DNA of 64,000 nucleotides from Arcuatula senhousia (lineage: Eukaryota > Mollusca > Bivalvia > Mytilida > Mytilidae). A model generated the notes under the pieces. The model saw only the letters and a list, made by a program, of their open reading frames with translations. It made no database searches and had not been told where the DNA came from. The position numbers and the translations under genes were made by a program. Positions 46,144 to 61,305 of this stretch are shown here, one piece after another. Positions within the stretch are counted from its first letter, which is position 1; the number at the start of each line of letters is the position of its first letter. Where the stretch lies: NCBI GenBank assembly GCA_963971305.1, contig OZ020304.1, forward strand, positions 34,954,502 through 35,018,501, in the 5' to 3' direction.

Positions 46144-47577
46144 CTGAAACACAAAACAAAAAACATGCAATAATACTACAGCAATCAGCAATCGAACAGA
46201 AACTTTTTAATCAATGAATATATTACTGTAAACATACTTATTTTCGCAAGGGATATGACAAAAAATGAAATGAATTACATGGAAAGAATAGAAAAATGAG
46301 CAGAAAACATGAAATCAGGTATCGATGAACTTGGGTGAAATCATATCATCATGAAAATAAGAACCCAGGAAAATGAGTATGTTAACAGTATTCTAATAGA
46401 TCCATTTATGATACATATTTTGTTGCACTAAAAATTGTAATATTTTCCAATAAGGCTTCCATTTATACACCTGAAGTCCTGAAACATACAAATCACTGTA
46501 TCATATTAAAATAAGCGTTACAACTTACATGAAGATGTCAACCTTCACTTAAAATGTTAAACAGTACTAGACATCAGATTCTGATGTATTTATTCTTAAA
46601 ATGGTTCTTTTTTTACAACCAACATCTACATTCAACATAAACATATCTTAGTATAGACTTAAAGTTGAAAGCTTAGATATTTCCTAAATAGGTATACTGT
46701 TTGCATGAATAAAGAACATGGTCAGACATTGTGTAATGATCATTGCATGCATTAAATAAGACATTGAGTAAAAAAAAGAATACAAGACCTGTAGTATCAT
46801 CATGGACACCCATTTAATACATACAAATGGTTTAACACTTCAAACTATACAAGTACATGTACATGATGCTTGCAGGCCTATATCTTAAACTTACATTTAG
46901 TTGCAGTAGATTTTCTAATTAGATGTAATCATTGATGACAAAATACAAGTTTACCATTCTGCTATTGATCTTTGTAAAATAAAACCAATATCTCTGATAA
47001 TAGTCAGATAGGAATATGACTCAGATGCATAATAGCTATGTCAATCAAATCAGGAGAATGAATTCTATTTTCTAGGTATGCTAATTGAAGGATAAACATA
47101 TTTCATGCAAAAGATGTAATTGTCTGAAAGTGATCCAGAGAATTGAATATTTTGCACGGTCTGTAAAATTGAAAATCATTAGCCTTCATCTATAACAAGA
47201 GATATCCAATAGGGCTTTTATACAAATATACAGAATTTTTAAGTTTTAAGATTTTCAGTCAGTTTTCAAAATAGTTGGCAAAAAAATACATGTACCTACT
47301 TGTGGGATATATTTAAAGTTTTATTCTTTGTAATTAAAAAATATTATCCGCTTCATAAATCCTTAAGACTAAGAATCTCGTCCTGAGCAATTATGCCAGT
47401 TTTACATTTTCAAATATTTTCTTAACAGGAGATTTAAAATTTTATCATTAAGTTTGGGCTACTATGTGCCACTGCAACAAATTTGTCTTACAAAAACAAG
47501 GTTTATTGAACTCAAGATTAACTTCACAGATTACTTGAAATCTCACTAAAAATTGCTAAATTCAGACTTAAAAAATC
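46144..47577. other. 5' flank of the PNPLA6-like gene, nothing recognised
   Basis: AT-rich with no CpG-rich promoter, ORF or repeat that I can identify. A 5' untranslated exon may lie here or further right. Confidence 0.5.
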
Positions 47578-48180
47578 AAAGTACTGTTGGTACCGTGTAC
47601 TTGGAAGTCACATTAGAACGAAGGCAAGCGATTTGTGTTGTGGTTTTTAACTTTTTTGACAGAAGAAGGCAATTACTGAATTTAAATATATCTTTATTTA
47701 TGTATGAACCACTCTTTCTTGCAACAATATGAAATCTAAATAACTTTGTGTATTTTTCGGTAACTTTTATCTGAGAAAATCATTAGTTTAATTATCTCAG
47801 CTTTTATATAAAGCACTAATGGTTTTAATTTCTATAATTTGTATATTTCCGCTAAAATATATTTCCCCATCACACAGTTGACTAAAGTCACGTGATACAC
47901 AAAATGTACATGTAGTCTGTAAAAGGTTATAAAAAATATAGCAAATACTATATCATCATTTACAACGAAATAAATAAACAAATCAAGTTATAATAAGGGG
48001 TTATACTAAAATAGATAAGAAGGCTCGTTGACCAAAAAAATAAACACACTTCTACCGGAGGGCGAATGCATAATAGAATAGGTTATAACACGGTCTCTGG
48101 AAAGTCTTGGGGAAAAAACGCAGATGGATTTCTCCAAAATCATTACTATACTTTGGAAGTCTTTGACTTCCAAGTAAAAC
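47578..48180 (+). mobile_element. Interspersed DNA element, copy 2 (longer)
   Basis: Starts GTACCGTTGGTACCGTGTAC + TTGGAAGTC and ends TTTGGAAGTCTTTGACTTCC + AAGTAAA. TACTTGGAAGTC at the start is the inverse of GACTTCCAAGTA at the end, so it is probably a MITE of about 600 bp. Compared with copy 1 it has an extra segment near 48030-48105 (CTACCGGAGGGCGAATGC). Confidence 0.75.
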
Positions 48181-48337
48181 ACACACAAAAAACCATAAAC
48201 ATGACAAACACCCTTTATCATGTTAATTAAGGTATACATTGGTTTACTGGTTCTTTAAATAAACATGACAAAACCAGGCCCTTTACATGTATGATTATAA
48301 ATGATTATGATAGGATTAATCAATTAAACAATTTTAA

Positions 48338-48420
48338 CAATCAATCAATCAATCAATCAACTTTTATTGCCATATAAATCTCTGGATTTGTGACAAACAC
48401 AAGTAAAACAATAAAATTTC
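48338..48420 (-). repeat. (CAAT)n run with a LINE-tail-like flank
   Basis: AACAATCAATCAATCAATCA + ATCAACTTTTATTGCC. Probably the 3' end of a reverse-oriented non-LTR element; the body cannot be traced. Confidence 0.4.
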
Positions 48421-48985
48421 TATACAGCAAGTATATACACATTTAACATATGAAACAATATTAATGAACATAAGTTTAAGTTTAACAATTATTATCATGA
48501 TTATCCAAACATTGAACCTTTTCATGACTCATTTTAATGCCCCAATGGTAATTCTTTGCTTCATCCAATTATAGGTATTTTTTTGGTGACAAGTATTTTT
48601 TTTTATTAAAACTCAGAAAATATATCAACTCACAATGATAGAAATTTAAGATATTTACATGGGTCAAAAATTGTTTGTTCATTGATGTTATAAAAGTAGG
48701 AATCAAATTTGTCATCCTTGTTAATATTGGGGTAAAAATATTGAGCTTGTTCACAGACACAAAATGTATAAGGCAAAAACTTGCTTGCAAATAAACATGA
48801 TAAAAATTGTAAGATGCAAAATTTGAAAATTCAGAAGCACTTTGCTTCTTTTTTTTAGCACAAGCTATTAGCTTTGAATTGGAACATGAACTCTTGCTTT
48901 AACATGTTTAACAACTGTTGTGATGTCAAAGAGCTATGGGAGTTATATATATGACATTAAATTTGAGTTTAAACATTTGTCATTA

Positions 48986-48998
48986 TCATGACTATTCT
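48986..48998 (+). repeat. Target-site duplication, left copy
   Basis: TCATGACTATTCT, identical to 49925-49937. It flanks the LINE fragment. Confidence 0.92.
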
Positions 48999-49924
48999 AT
49001 TTGTACGACAGGGATGTTTATTGTCACCGTTCCTATTTTTACTCGCAGTTGACTGGATCATGAGACAGACTACTACAAACAGAAGAAATGGAATCCAGTG
49101 GACACTCACTGAACAGCTAGATGACTTAGATTTTGCAGACGACATCGCACTTCTATCTCACAATCACCAACATATGAAGGATAAGCTGTCAATAATAGAA
49201 CAGAGAGCAGCAGAGACTGGCCTTATCATAAGCACAAAGAAGACCAAAGTGCTCAAGGCAAACACCAACAGCCTTGCGAGTCTGGAAGTTAAATCAACTC
49301 CTTTGGAAGAAGTAGACTCCTTCACATATCTTGGCAGTGTCATGGACGCAAAGGGAGGCTCAGAACAGGACATTAAATGCCGCATAGGAAAAGCGAGGAC
49401 AGCATTTAGAATGATGACACCTATTTGGAAAGCTGGAAACATTACTACAAATACCAAAATCAGACTCTTCAACTCAAACGTCAAAACCATCCTCCTGTAC
49501 GGCTGCGAGACCTGGAGAACAACCAAATGTCTGTTAAACAAACTACAAGTATTTATAAACAAATGTCTCAGGCAAATCTTAAAGATCAGATGGCCGGAAA
49601 AAATAACCAACAGCGACCTATGGAAAAGGACAAAACAACAACCGATAGAAGCAGAGTTAACAAAAAGGAAATGGAGGTGGATTGGGCACACACTCAGGAA
49701 ACCAGCCAACTCAATCACCAGGCAAGCTCTGCAATGGAACCCTCAAGGAAAAAGGAAAGTTGGAAGGCCAAGAAACACCTGGCGGAGAAACCTTCAAGCC
49801 GAAATGGACACTGAGGGTTACAGATGGCAAGATCTCGTTAGAATGGCCCAGAACCGAACACGGTGGAGAGGTGTTGTTGCTGGCCTATGTACATCCCTGG
49901 TGCAAAAGGCTTAAGTCAAGTAAG
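48999..49924 (+). mobile_element. 5'-truncated LINE insertion with open reverse-transcriptase C-terminus
   Basis: A non-LTR retrotransposon fragment bounded by a perfect 13-bp target-site duplication (TCATGACTATTCT at 48986-48998 and 49925-49937). The frame is open for about 300 codons to the TAA near 49912. Motifs are RQGCLLSPFLF (RT palm), LDFADDIALLS (catalytic ADD box), FTYLGSV, LLYGCETW, and a C-terminal RKVGRPRNTWRRNLQAE tail. The upstream endonuclease and first RT motifs are absent, as in target-primed insertion that aborted early. The first ATG (48988) is in target DNA, not the element. The 3' end is a short AAGTC/AAGTAAG run. The clade was not resolved. The intact frame suggests a recent insertion; the fragment cannot transpose alone. 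Confidence 0.9.
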
Positions 49925-49937
49925 TCATGACTATTCT
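49925..49937 (+). repeat. Target-site duplication, right copy
   Basis: TCATGACTATTCT, identical to 48986-48998. It directly follows the short A/G/T-rich 3' tail of the LINE. Confidence 0.92.
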
Positions 49938-49978
49938 TTTGTTTCTAGAACATCATAAAAAATCAGTTAAAATAAAAA

Positions 49979-50701
49979 CAAGAGTTAACACTAAAGTATG
50001 TCTCGCCTGTCGGCACCATCAGAAACAATTATTCTTTCTTACTTCCACTATATTTTGAATTTACATGGATTTTCAGTTTCTGAGATCAAAAGATGTTTAT
50101 AGAACTTAAACATTGCAAATATATGCAATAAAAGTAATCAAAGTCACTCAACCAAAAAATCAAGGTCAAGGTCAAAAGATGAGGATGTAACTGTGCTAAG
50201 CTACTACTGGGGCATATGCATACCAAGTTTCATCAACCTAGGACCTATAGTTCTTGAGATATGGAGGTGCTCGCAAAACTTTTCCATTGCTATTATATGT
50301 ATTGAAAATTGTCAAAGTCACTCAACCAAAAAATCAAGGTCAAGGTCAAAAGATGAGGATGTAACTGTGCTAAGCTACTACTGGGGCATATGCATACCAA
50401 GTTTCATCAACCTAGGACCTATAGTTCTTGAGATATGGAGGTGCTCGCAAAACTTTTCCATTGCTATTATATGTATTGAAAATTGTCAAAGTCACTCAAC
50501 CGAAAAATCAAGGTCAAGGTCAAGCTAAGCTACTACTGGGGCATATGCATACCAAGTTTCATTAACACAGGACCTATAGTTCTTGAGATATGGAGGTGCT
50601 CATAAAACTTTTCCAAAAAGTTAACGCCGCCGTCACCGTCGCCGCCGCCACCGCCGGTAAAGTAACACCTATGTCCCGCTCTGCTTCGCAGGCGAGACAA
50701 A
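49979..50701 (+). mobile_element. Family A pearl-like element, complete
   Basis: Starts AGTTAACACTAAAGTATGTC + TCGCCTGTCGGCACC, has three to four 174-bp monomers, a (GCC/GTC) run at about 50625-50650, and ends CGCTCTGCTTCGCAGGCGAG + ACAAAAA. TGTCTCGCCTG near the left end and CAGGCGAGACA at the right end are exact inverted copies. Apparent ORFs within are periodic by-products of the monomers. It lies 40 bp downstream of the LINE insertion. Confidence 0.82.
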
Positions 50702-51824
50702 AATGGACCATAAAGAGCTAGGAACCACAGCTACATAGATGTTAAATAATGCATCATTTTGCTTAAACAAATAAGTAATTTTAGGCAATACATTTAAGAA
50801 ATCACAAATTTTATATTTTGTAAAGGGGACATTTATGTCTTTTCCGCAGTAAACCGATAAGGACATAAGTGTCCTACCTGCAGTGCACAGATGAGGACAT
50901 ATTTGTACCATAGATATCAATAATTACATACATGTACATGTACATTGACAGCTTGTTAATCATGTAAATTGTCCAGTATATGTGTAAAAATATCACTGGT
51001 TTATGAATGAGAGTTTGCTTATTTTTCTAACTCCTTTTTTGACTTTCTATGGAATTTAACAGAATAAATTGCATTAAAAAGACAAAAGATTAAGAAATAT
51101 CTGAGTGAAAAAAATTATTTGAATTAGTTGAGAAATAAAATTTTAGTGTCAATTTAAATTTAAACATTTAAAAATCTATTCATGTTAAAGTAAAATCTTG
51201 ACAATGTATGAATGTTTTGGTAAAAATTTGTATTTCAATGAAAAATTGGGTGGTATGTTTATTTTGAAAAACTTTGATCGGACTGTCCAAACAATTTAAG
51301 AATAATTTGAATAAATGTTTAAAATTTATATGGCTTTACTTGTTGGGGAGAGCTATTCTGTGACCAGTACTGGTATTGTGATATACTGGGACAGTAAAAG
51401 AATACTTCTACAAATGTAGAATTGATATAAATTTGAACTCCTTCTAGGTTATAGGTGGTATAAATATAATTTTTACATAGTCTAAAATTTGAAACATTTA
51501 TTAATGTCTGTATCAAAAATTCATGAGAATATCTTTTATTGTGTTTGAGATATTACAGTTTAAAGTTGTAGTTACCGAATGTGTATTTCATATGAGATCT
51601 CATTTATATGCATGAGATATTGTAAGATTTTACCAATTTGCGAATCTATATTCAATCAGATCTATGTTTGTACCTCCTGCACAAGATAGCCAAAAGGCAG
51701 GAGTGAGGGGGGGGGGGGGGGGGGTTTCACCTCACTACAAAATAACTTTTGTTTATAAGCACATCAGGCCCATAGTAACGGCCAAAGATTGATAACCATT
51801 ATGATCATATATAGTTCCCTCACT
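50702..51824. other. Intergenic sequence between family A element and hAT-like MITE
   Basis: AT-rich; holds two near-repeated phrases around 50825-50900 (GGACATTTATGTC, GGACATAAGTGTCC, GAGGACATATTTG) and the G18 run. No gene seen. Confidence 0.5.
51707..51724 (+). repeat. 18-base G homopolymer
   Basis: An uninterrupted G run flanked by GTGA and TTTCAC. Its length is likely unstable and may be a sequencing or assembly estimate. Confidence 0.9.
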
Positions 51825-51974
51825 CAGGCCTGTCAAGTCTCCCGCAATATATGTGAGACTCACGCATCTAGTAGGAAAGTTGGTGACAAATTTCTTTGAT
51901 CTTTTAATTTTCCTTTGATCTTTCAATTTTTTGTCAAATCTCACGAAGCAGCTCATAGAAACTTGACAGCCCTG
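51825..51974. mobile_element. 150-bp hAT-like MITE
   Basis: Inverted ends CAGGCCTGTCAAGT and ACTTGACAGCCCTG (13 of 14 match). CAG...CTG ends and a TTCCCT-sharing flank on both sides (51815 and 51975) suggest an hAT-type insertion with a partly decayed 8-bp duplication. Confidence 0.7.
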
Positions 51975-52465
51975 TTCCCTACAATTTGCACATTATTTAG
52001 GCACAGTACCTCAGTGTGAAATTTTGATCTGGTTTTGTTTGACTTTTACAAATGTAGTTTTATCAGAATCTATGTCATATTATTCCATAAACTTGGGTTG
52101 GATATTGTGCATAAAAAATTTCGTATCTATATTTTACCGTTGTCAATTCTGACTCTGAAAATGTCTCTGACAAACGATGTTTCCATTCTTCTGAAAGAAT
52201 TTCAGGAGGAGTAAAGTTCATTTCGGTTGTTTGGAATTGCTGTATACTTTACCAGCCTCCGTGCAAAGAAGAATCGTCAAGGGAGACAATCTTCATGATT
52301 ATTGTTTCCCGATTTGACAGTTTGCCATAAATATTATCACTCTTCTCTTAATAAGCCAAATACTTATACATTTTGAAGGAATTTAACATTGTAACCTTCG
52401 TGACCAAAAGAACGAAGTATTGCCATGGGCGGAAAGAGCTGTCGTAAAGATAAACAATAGAAATT
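51975..52465. other. EGLN 5' flank and probable 5' UTR
   Basis: About 490 bases before the EGLN ATG. No TATA box at a convincing place. CCATGGGCGGAAAGAGC at 52421-52439 is the least AT-rich part; the ATG within it is out of frame and short. Confidence 0.45.
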
Positions 52466-55322
<2,857 letters not shown>

Positions 55323-55480
55323 TGGCTGATCCAGAGGGGGGCAGAGGGGGCATACGCCCTCCCCCTTTATTTGAAAAAAAATATTTTTTTGTATAAAATA
55401 CACCAAACTACTTCTTTTCATCGAATATGTGACATTTTTTGCAGTTATGCCCCTCTCATTGCACTCTAGATCCGCCCCTG
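55323..55480. mobile_element. ~158-bp MITE
   Basis: The left end TGGCTGATCCAGAGGGGGGC and the right end TCTAGATCCGCCCCTG with ATGCCCCTCTCATTG are inverted. A decayed relative with AGAGGTGGGTC and CTCTGGATCTGCCAC is at 62480-62626. Confidence 0.6.
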
Positions 55481-55689
55481 AATTTTGACCCCCTGTAGTA
55501 TTGTAACAGTCCAAGATACATCAAAACCATTGTAACATTTAGTTGACAGAATTTAATATTGAGGGATACAATAAAGAATGAATTTTCAAAATCGAATGAA
55601 AAATAAACATCATACAGTAGTTTTATCAATTCCTAAAAAATATCATGTACTAAACTACTTTCCATTTTGATACTATCTATATCTAGGTG

Positions 55690-56170
55690 AGTATCAAGTT
55701 AGCCTGGTAGAGCGAGTCGAGTTGAGATTATGGTCTACGCAACTGTCACCATGCCGTGTGACCCTGACCCCAATTTCAGGCTCCAGTGATCTGTGAACTT
55801 GGGTCTTTTTTCATGCCATAAACTTTTTTGTTAGACTTTTGTGGACAATGAATTGCTTGTAAAGTATAATAGCTTGGCATCTTATATTTGGTATACAGAC
55901 AGTTGAGGATATGTTCTAAGCAATTTTCACCATGCCGTGTGACAATGACCCCATTTTCACGCCCCAGTTACTCTGTGAACTTAGGTCTTTTTTAGGCTGA
56001 AAACTTCTTGGAAGACTTTTGTGGACGATGAATTTCTTGAAAATTATAATAGCTAGTCATCTGATATTTAGGATATTGATAAATTTTTAAAAATTAGGGT
56101 TTTCTTGTCTAGTGCCACCAAGTCATCTGACCCTGACCTCATATCTAAACTAATTGACTGTAAATATTGT
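55690..56170 (-). mobile_element. Reverse copy of the 8325-9216 core family
   Basis: Reverse complement shows the same monomer (CCAAATATxA, ATTATAcTTT.CAAG, ATTCATTTTCCACAAAAGTC, GGGGTCA.GGTCAcACGGCAT) about two and a half times. It lies in the region 3' of EGLN exon 3. Confidence 0.65.
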
Positions 56171-56289
56171 TTTTTGTGTGTTCAGTCTTTTATTTTAAGT
56201 CTGTTTCTCAATGACTCTGATATCTAGAATCGCTTTAGTTGGTCCTCGGGAAATTGATGAAAATTAATGAATAAATAGAAGAATAACTA

Positions 56290-57352
56290 GGTATTGTATA
56301 ATTATGTAATAAAAAGCTTCGCCAATCGCAGTATGATACGACTGCAACATGTTGAACCCTGTACGTTTTAGGCCCAATATGGATAGTCAATTGCTCTGGA
56401 CACATGCAGCCCATGGTGGACTGACAAAGGTTTTTGACACATGCAGCTTTTGGTGGACTTTCCACTTACAATTTAAAAGGAATTATTTTTTTTTCGAAAG
56501 GAGATCAAAATTAGACCACAAATTTTCCATTTTGGCCCTAATTACATAATAGGGGGAAAAAGGGGGGTTGCAAAACTTAATTCTCAATTTTGTATTTGAC
56601 AAGAACAAACATGCAAAAAAAAATTCAAAATCGGATCATAAGTAAAAAAGTTTCGATTTTGGTCCCTTTTGGCATTACATAATAAGGGGAAAAAGGGGGG
56701 TTGCAAAAATTGATTCTCAATTTTGTATCGCTATTTGACAAGAACAAACATGCAAAAAAAAAATTTCAAAATCGGACCACTAATATAAAAGTTTCGATTT
56801 TTGCCCCTTTTGGCCCCTAATTTCATAACGGGGAAAAAAAGGGCCCGCAAAAGTTCATCAGGTTCATTTTTTTATTGTAAGAAACATTCTTCACAAATTT
56901 TACAGCAATAAGTCAGTTAGAAACAAAGTTATAGTGGAAACAATAAAATATTTGATTTTTTTGCCCCTTTTAGGCCCCTAATTTCGAAACAAAAAAAGGG
57001 GGGACCCCCAAAATCAATCCCATTCACCCTTTTATGTCAAGGAACATTAATGCCAAAGTATAAAGCAATAGGATGACTAGAACTAAAGTTATCGTGGCAA
57101 CAAACATAAAAGTAGCATTTTTGGCCCCTAATTTCGAAACCAAAACAGGTGGGACCCCCAAAATCAATGCCATCCATCCTTTAATAGTAAGGAATATCAT
57201 TGTAAAATTTCATTGCATTCGGATTACTAGAACTAAAGTTATCGTGTATACACTAAAGTTAACAGACAACGACGACAACGACAACTCCGATGACGACGAC
57301 GACAGCATCATACCATTATACGTCCGCAATTTTTTTGCGGTCGTATAAAAAG
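56290..57352 (+). mobile_element. Pearl-like element, family G
   Basis: Units contain ATTTCATAACGGGGAAAAA-like text, GTTTCGATTTTTGCCCC, and AATGCCATCCATCCTTTAAT with ACTAGAACTAAAGTTATCGT. Then an ACGACGACAACG run at about 57262-57305 and the hairpin CGTCCGCAATTTTTTTGCGG (TCGTATAAAA). The start near 56340 (TGTTGAACCCTGTACGTTTT) is shared with 35040-35790. Confidence 0.65.
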
Positions 57353-57788
57353 TTGTAAAATTATATAAGACTTGTTTAAGAACATGTACCTACAACTTTA
57401 AATATTATAAAATTGACATGTTCTAAATTTTGTACCACAAATGTACATGATGTACTAGATCTAGTTTTCATTTTTTACAAAAAAAATCCATAAATTATTT
57501 CTTTATCAGTTTAAGATGCTGATTTGACATTTCTCATATAAATCAATATCTACCTCTTTACATAAGGCCATGTGATAACGTATGCATGCATTACGGTGAC
57601 ATGCATGTAAAATGTATTTGTATATGACATAATTTAAACACGTTGGCGGAAAAACATAAATTAATACAGTGCATGTTGACATTCTACTTAATATGTAGAA
57701 TGCAGGAAAAGGTTAAAGAGTTGTTACTTTGATAAGAAGGTCCTTGACTTAAAATATTCCATAATAAGAACATGTTTTTTATCTGACT

Positions 57789-59478
57789 TTTTAGCTCACC
57801 TGGACCGAAGGTCCATGTGAGCTATTACCATCACTTGGCGTCCGTCGTCGTCGTCGTCGTCGTCTGTCGTCGTCTGTCGTCGTCGTCTGTTAACAATTTT
57901 TCAAAAATCTTCTCCTCTAAAAATACCAAACAGAATTTAATGAAACTTGGTATGAATGATCCTTAGGGTGTCCTGCACCAAACTTGTGTTTTGATTTTTG
58001 ATCCATTAAAAAACATGGCCGCCGTTACTAAAAATAGACTAGGGGGGTCAGACTACTGTTTTTGGCTTATAAATCAAAAAGTATAAGAGATAGAGGAAAT
58101 CTGAGGCCACGCTACTGATTCAGCATCAAAAGCTCTACAAAAGTCTCCATTTGGTCAAAGTTGTCAGATGACCCCTTATAGGGGTTACGGCCCCTTGAAG
58201 GTGAAAAATAGCATTTTTTCATGTTTTTGGCCTACAGAATGAAAACTATTGCAGATAGAGATTAGCTGTTGCTTGCTTAAATGTTCAGCTCATTTAACTC
58301 TACAAAATTCTCCATAGGGTTGAAGTTGTCAGATGACCCCTTATAGGGGTTACGGCCCCTTAAAGGTGAAAAATAGCCATTTTTCATGTTTTTGGCCTAC
58401 AGAATGAAAACTATTGCAGATAGAGATTAGCTGTTGCTTGCTTAAATGTTTAGCTCATTTAGCTCTACAAAAGTCTCCATAGGGTCGAAGTTGTCAGATA
58501 ACCCCTTATAGGGGTTACGGCCCCTGAAAAATAGCGTTTTTTCATGTTTTTGTCCTACAGAATGAAAACTATTGCAGATAGAGATTAGCTGTTGCTTGCT
58601 TAGATGTTCAGCTCATTTAGCTCTACAAAATTTTCCATAGGGTCGAAGTTGTCAGATGATCCCTTATAGGGGTTACGGCCCCTGAAAAATAGCGATTTTT
58701 CATGTTTTTGGCCTACAGAATGAAAACTATTGCAGATAGAGATTAGCTTTTGCTTGCTTAAATGTTCAGCGCATTTAGCTTTACAAAATTCTCCATAGGG
58801 TCGAAGTTGTCAGATGACCCCTTATAGGGATTACGGCCCCTGAAAAATAGCGATTTTTCATGTTTTTGTCTTATAAAATGAAAACTACCGGTATTGCAGA
58901 TAGAGATTAGCTGTTGCTTGCTTAAATGTTCAGCTCATTTAGCTCTACAAAATTGTCCATAGGGTTGAAGTTGTCAGATGACCCCTTATTGGGGTTACGG
59001 CACCTGAAAAATAGCGATTTCTCATGTTTTTAGCCTACAGAATGAAAACTATTGCAGATAGAGATTAGCTGTTGCTTGCTTAAATGTTCAGCTCATTTAG
59101 CTCTACAAAATTCTCCATAGGGTAGAAGTTGTCAGGTGACCCCTTACAGGGGTTACAGCCTTTGAAAAAAGCGATTTTTCATGTTTTTGGCCTACAGAAT
59201 GAAAACTATTGCAGATAGAGATTAGCTGTTGCTTGCTTAAATGTTCAGCTCATTTAACTCTACAAAAGTCTCCATAGGGTCGAAGTTGTCAGTAACTCCT
59301 TATAGGGGTTATGGCCCCTGATAGGTGAAAAATGGTGTTTTTGGCCTATAGAATGAAAACTATTGCAGGTAGAGAAAAGCTGTTGCTTGCTTAAATGTTC
59401 AGCTCATTTAGCTCTACAAAAGTATAGGGTCAACATCAAGACCAGGTGAGCGATTCAGGCTCCTGGGAGCCTCTTGTT
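57789..59478 (-). mobile_element. Family B element, reverse, about 8 short monomers
   Basis: Begins TTTTAGCTCACCTGGACCGA (AGGTCC hairpin), then a (GTC)n run at about 57840-57890, then about eight monomers of about 155-160 bp (CCCTTATAGGGGTTACGGCC, GAATGAAAACTATTGCAGAT, AGCTGTTGCTTGCTTAAATG), ending GGTGAGCGATTCAGGCTCCT + GGGAGCCTCTTG. Termini equal those of 12407-13886, but the core monomer is different. Confidence 0.85.
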
Positions 59479-60139
59479 TATCAAAAGGCCAAGATGATTT
59501 TAAAGTACATGTATTCCTTTTTGATGTAACAATTTGTAACCCTTCTGACATGATAATTTAGTCAGATTGTTATGAAGTAGACATCATTTATTGAATTTTA
59601 GGGGATATCTTTATTTATTAAAATTTTCACCATGGGGCTACGCACACTGTTAATGGGGAAACTTAACAATATAGATATGCGCAATCCCATGAGACAAGGG
59701 GTCAGTCTGAATGCACAAAAGGGCACAGACTTATGGCAGGCTTGGTAATAGTAAATACGCAATAACAGTTTTTAACAATTTAATAACAGTCCAAATTTTT
59801 GTTGATAAATTTACAATAATTTCTTTATAAAGTAATCCACAATTAACAATTAAAAATAAATGATATCAATGAAACAAGTGTGATTACAAAAGTATAAATT
59901 TAGTTATATTAAAGAAACCAAAAGTAAAATGAAATGATCATAAAGTCTCAGAATGAATGAAATAATTTACATAAATTAATTCAAATATAAAACAAAAATC
60001 TATTAAATTTAAAATAAATAAAAGAGTGAATTTCATTATTTTAGATTTTTCAATTAAACTTCCCAAATCCCTTACTTCTTTAAAAACTTTTCATGTCCCT
60101 AATGAAATCCAACCCCCAGCTTACTTCTTCTACTATTAC

Positions 60140-60350
60140 ATGATGATGATGGTTATTTATAGTCGCGACTAGGGGAAAGCCCCTCTGCGTCGACTTATAC
60201 CAATCGGTATAGACTCGCTATGTGCCATGGGTCGTCCAGCCCATAACACACCACCGCCAGTGTTAGCTGCTCCAGAGTATCCTTTGTTATCGCTGGAGCA
60301 GGGCCCGTCTTCCACCACGGGGAGGTACTGGTCGGAATTCTGGAAGACTC
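60140..60350 (+). other. GC-richer structured island of unknown nature
   Basis: About 210 bases clearly less AT-rich than the surroundings, with GTCGCGACTAGGGGAAAGCC, CCTCTGCGTCGAC, ATACCAATCGGTAT (palindrome), GTGCCATGGGTCGTCCAGCC, GCTGCTCCAGAGTATCC with GTTATCGCTGGAGCA, and CCACCACGGGGAGG. Several short stems are possible. No open frame of note. It may be a SINE or other interspersed element, or an RNA gene; I do not recognise it. Confidence 0.4.
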
Positions 60351-60743
60351 TACTATTACAATTTTTGTTCTACCTTATATACAAAATTGAGTAAAGTCAA
60401 TTATGTCATGGTGCCACTGAGACACAACAATTATTTACATTAAGTAATTTTAACAATGTCAGCTTGGGTAAAGCACAAAAGCTCAATTAACAATACAAAC
60501 TTAAAGTAAAACAATTAAAATATCTCAGACATAATAAAGTGACTATGTTATGACAAAGTACTAATCTTCAGTTAACAGATTAATTTTACATTTACAGAAA
60601 ACTCATGAATTAAAATATGGAAATAAAGCTATAATAAATTTCTGAACAATTAAATATATATTTTTTTTAACTTTGCATCAAATATTACCCTATGACAAAA
60701 TGATCATGAGGGCTATTTGACAAAAAATATTTTATCAATTTTT

Positions 60744-61286
60744 GGCCGGATTTCAGGGAGTGAAAAATCCAGGTTATAAAACGGTGAATGTCGGGCGGGC
60801 GGGCGGGCGGGCGGGCGGTGGGCGGCAGGCGGCGTGCGGGGAAGAAATTTTCTCAGCTACTACTAATCACAGCCACTTGATATTTGGTATACAGCATCAG
60901 GGTGGGGTCCCATAACATGGGATGCGATTTCATGTCTGACACTCACCAACTTCCTGTTTACCGACTTAGTTAATTTCAATAGTAGAAAATTTTCGTAACA
61001 GTTTTCTCAGCAACTACTAATCACAGCCACTTGATATTTGGTATACAGCATCAGGGTGGGGTCCCATAACGTGGGATGCCATTTCATGTCAGTGGCTCAC
61101 CTACTTCCTGTTAGTTAGTTTTTGACAATAATGTCCAATAGTAAAAAAATTTCGTAACAGTTTTCTCAGCAACTACTAATCACAGCCTCTTGATATTTGG
61201 TATGCAGCATCAACATGGGCTCCCATAAGGTGGGATGTGATTTCAGGTCTGTTGCTCACTTAATTCTTGTCAAACGAAATCCGGCC
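60744..61286 (-). mobile_element. Pearl-like element, family F, with exact 11-bp inverted ends
   Basis: GGCCGGATTTC at 60744 and GAAATCCGGCC at 61276 are exact inverted copies. Next to the left end are a GGATTT...AAAAATCC hairpin and a (GCGG)n run at about 60790-60840. Three monomers of about 150 bp follow (CAACTACTAATCACAGCCAC, TTGATATTTGGTATACAGCA, GGTGGGGTCCCATAAC). On the reverse strand this is monomers + run + hairpin. It abuts family B copy 61306-62469. Confidence 0.8.
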
Positions 61287-61305
61287 ATTTTTGTCTTTGA
61301 CCCAT

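Noticed and set aside
49164..49718. Minus-strand ORF of 184 codons
   Set aside because: Antisense shadow of the LINE reverse-transcriptase frame.
50193..50528. ORF of 111 codons
   Set aside because: Periodic translation of family A monomers, like 162-473.
57073..57348. Plus-strand ORF with a poly-Asp end
   Set aside because: Translation of a family G monomer running into the GACGAC microsatellite.
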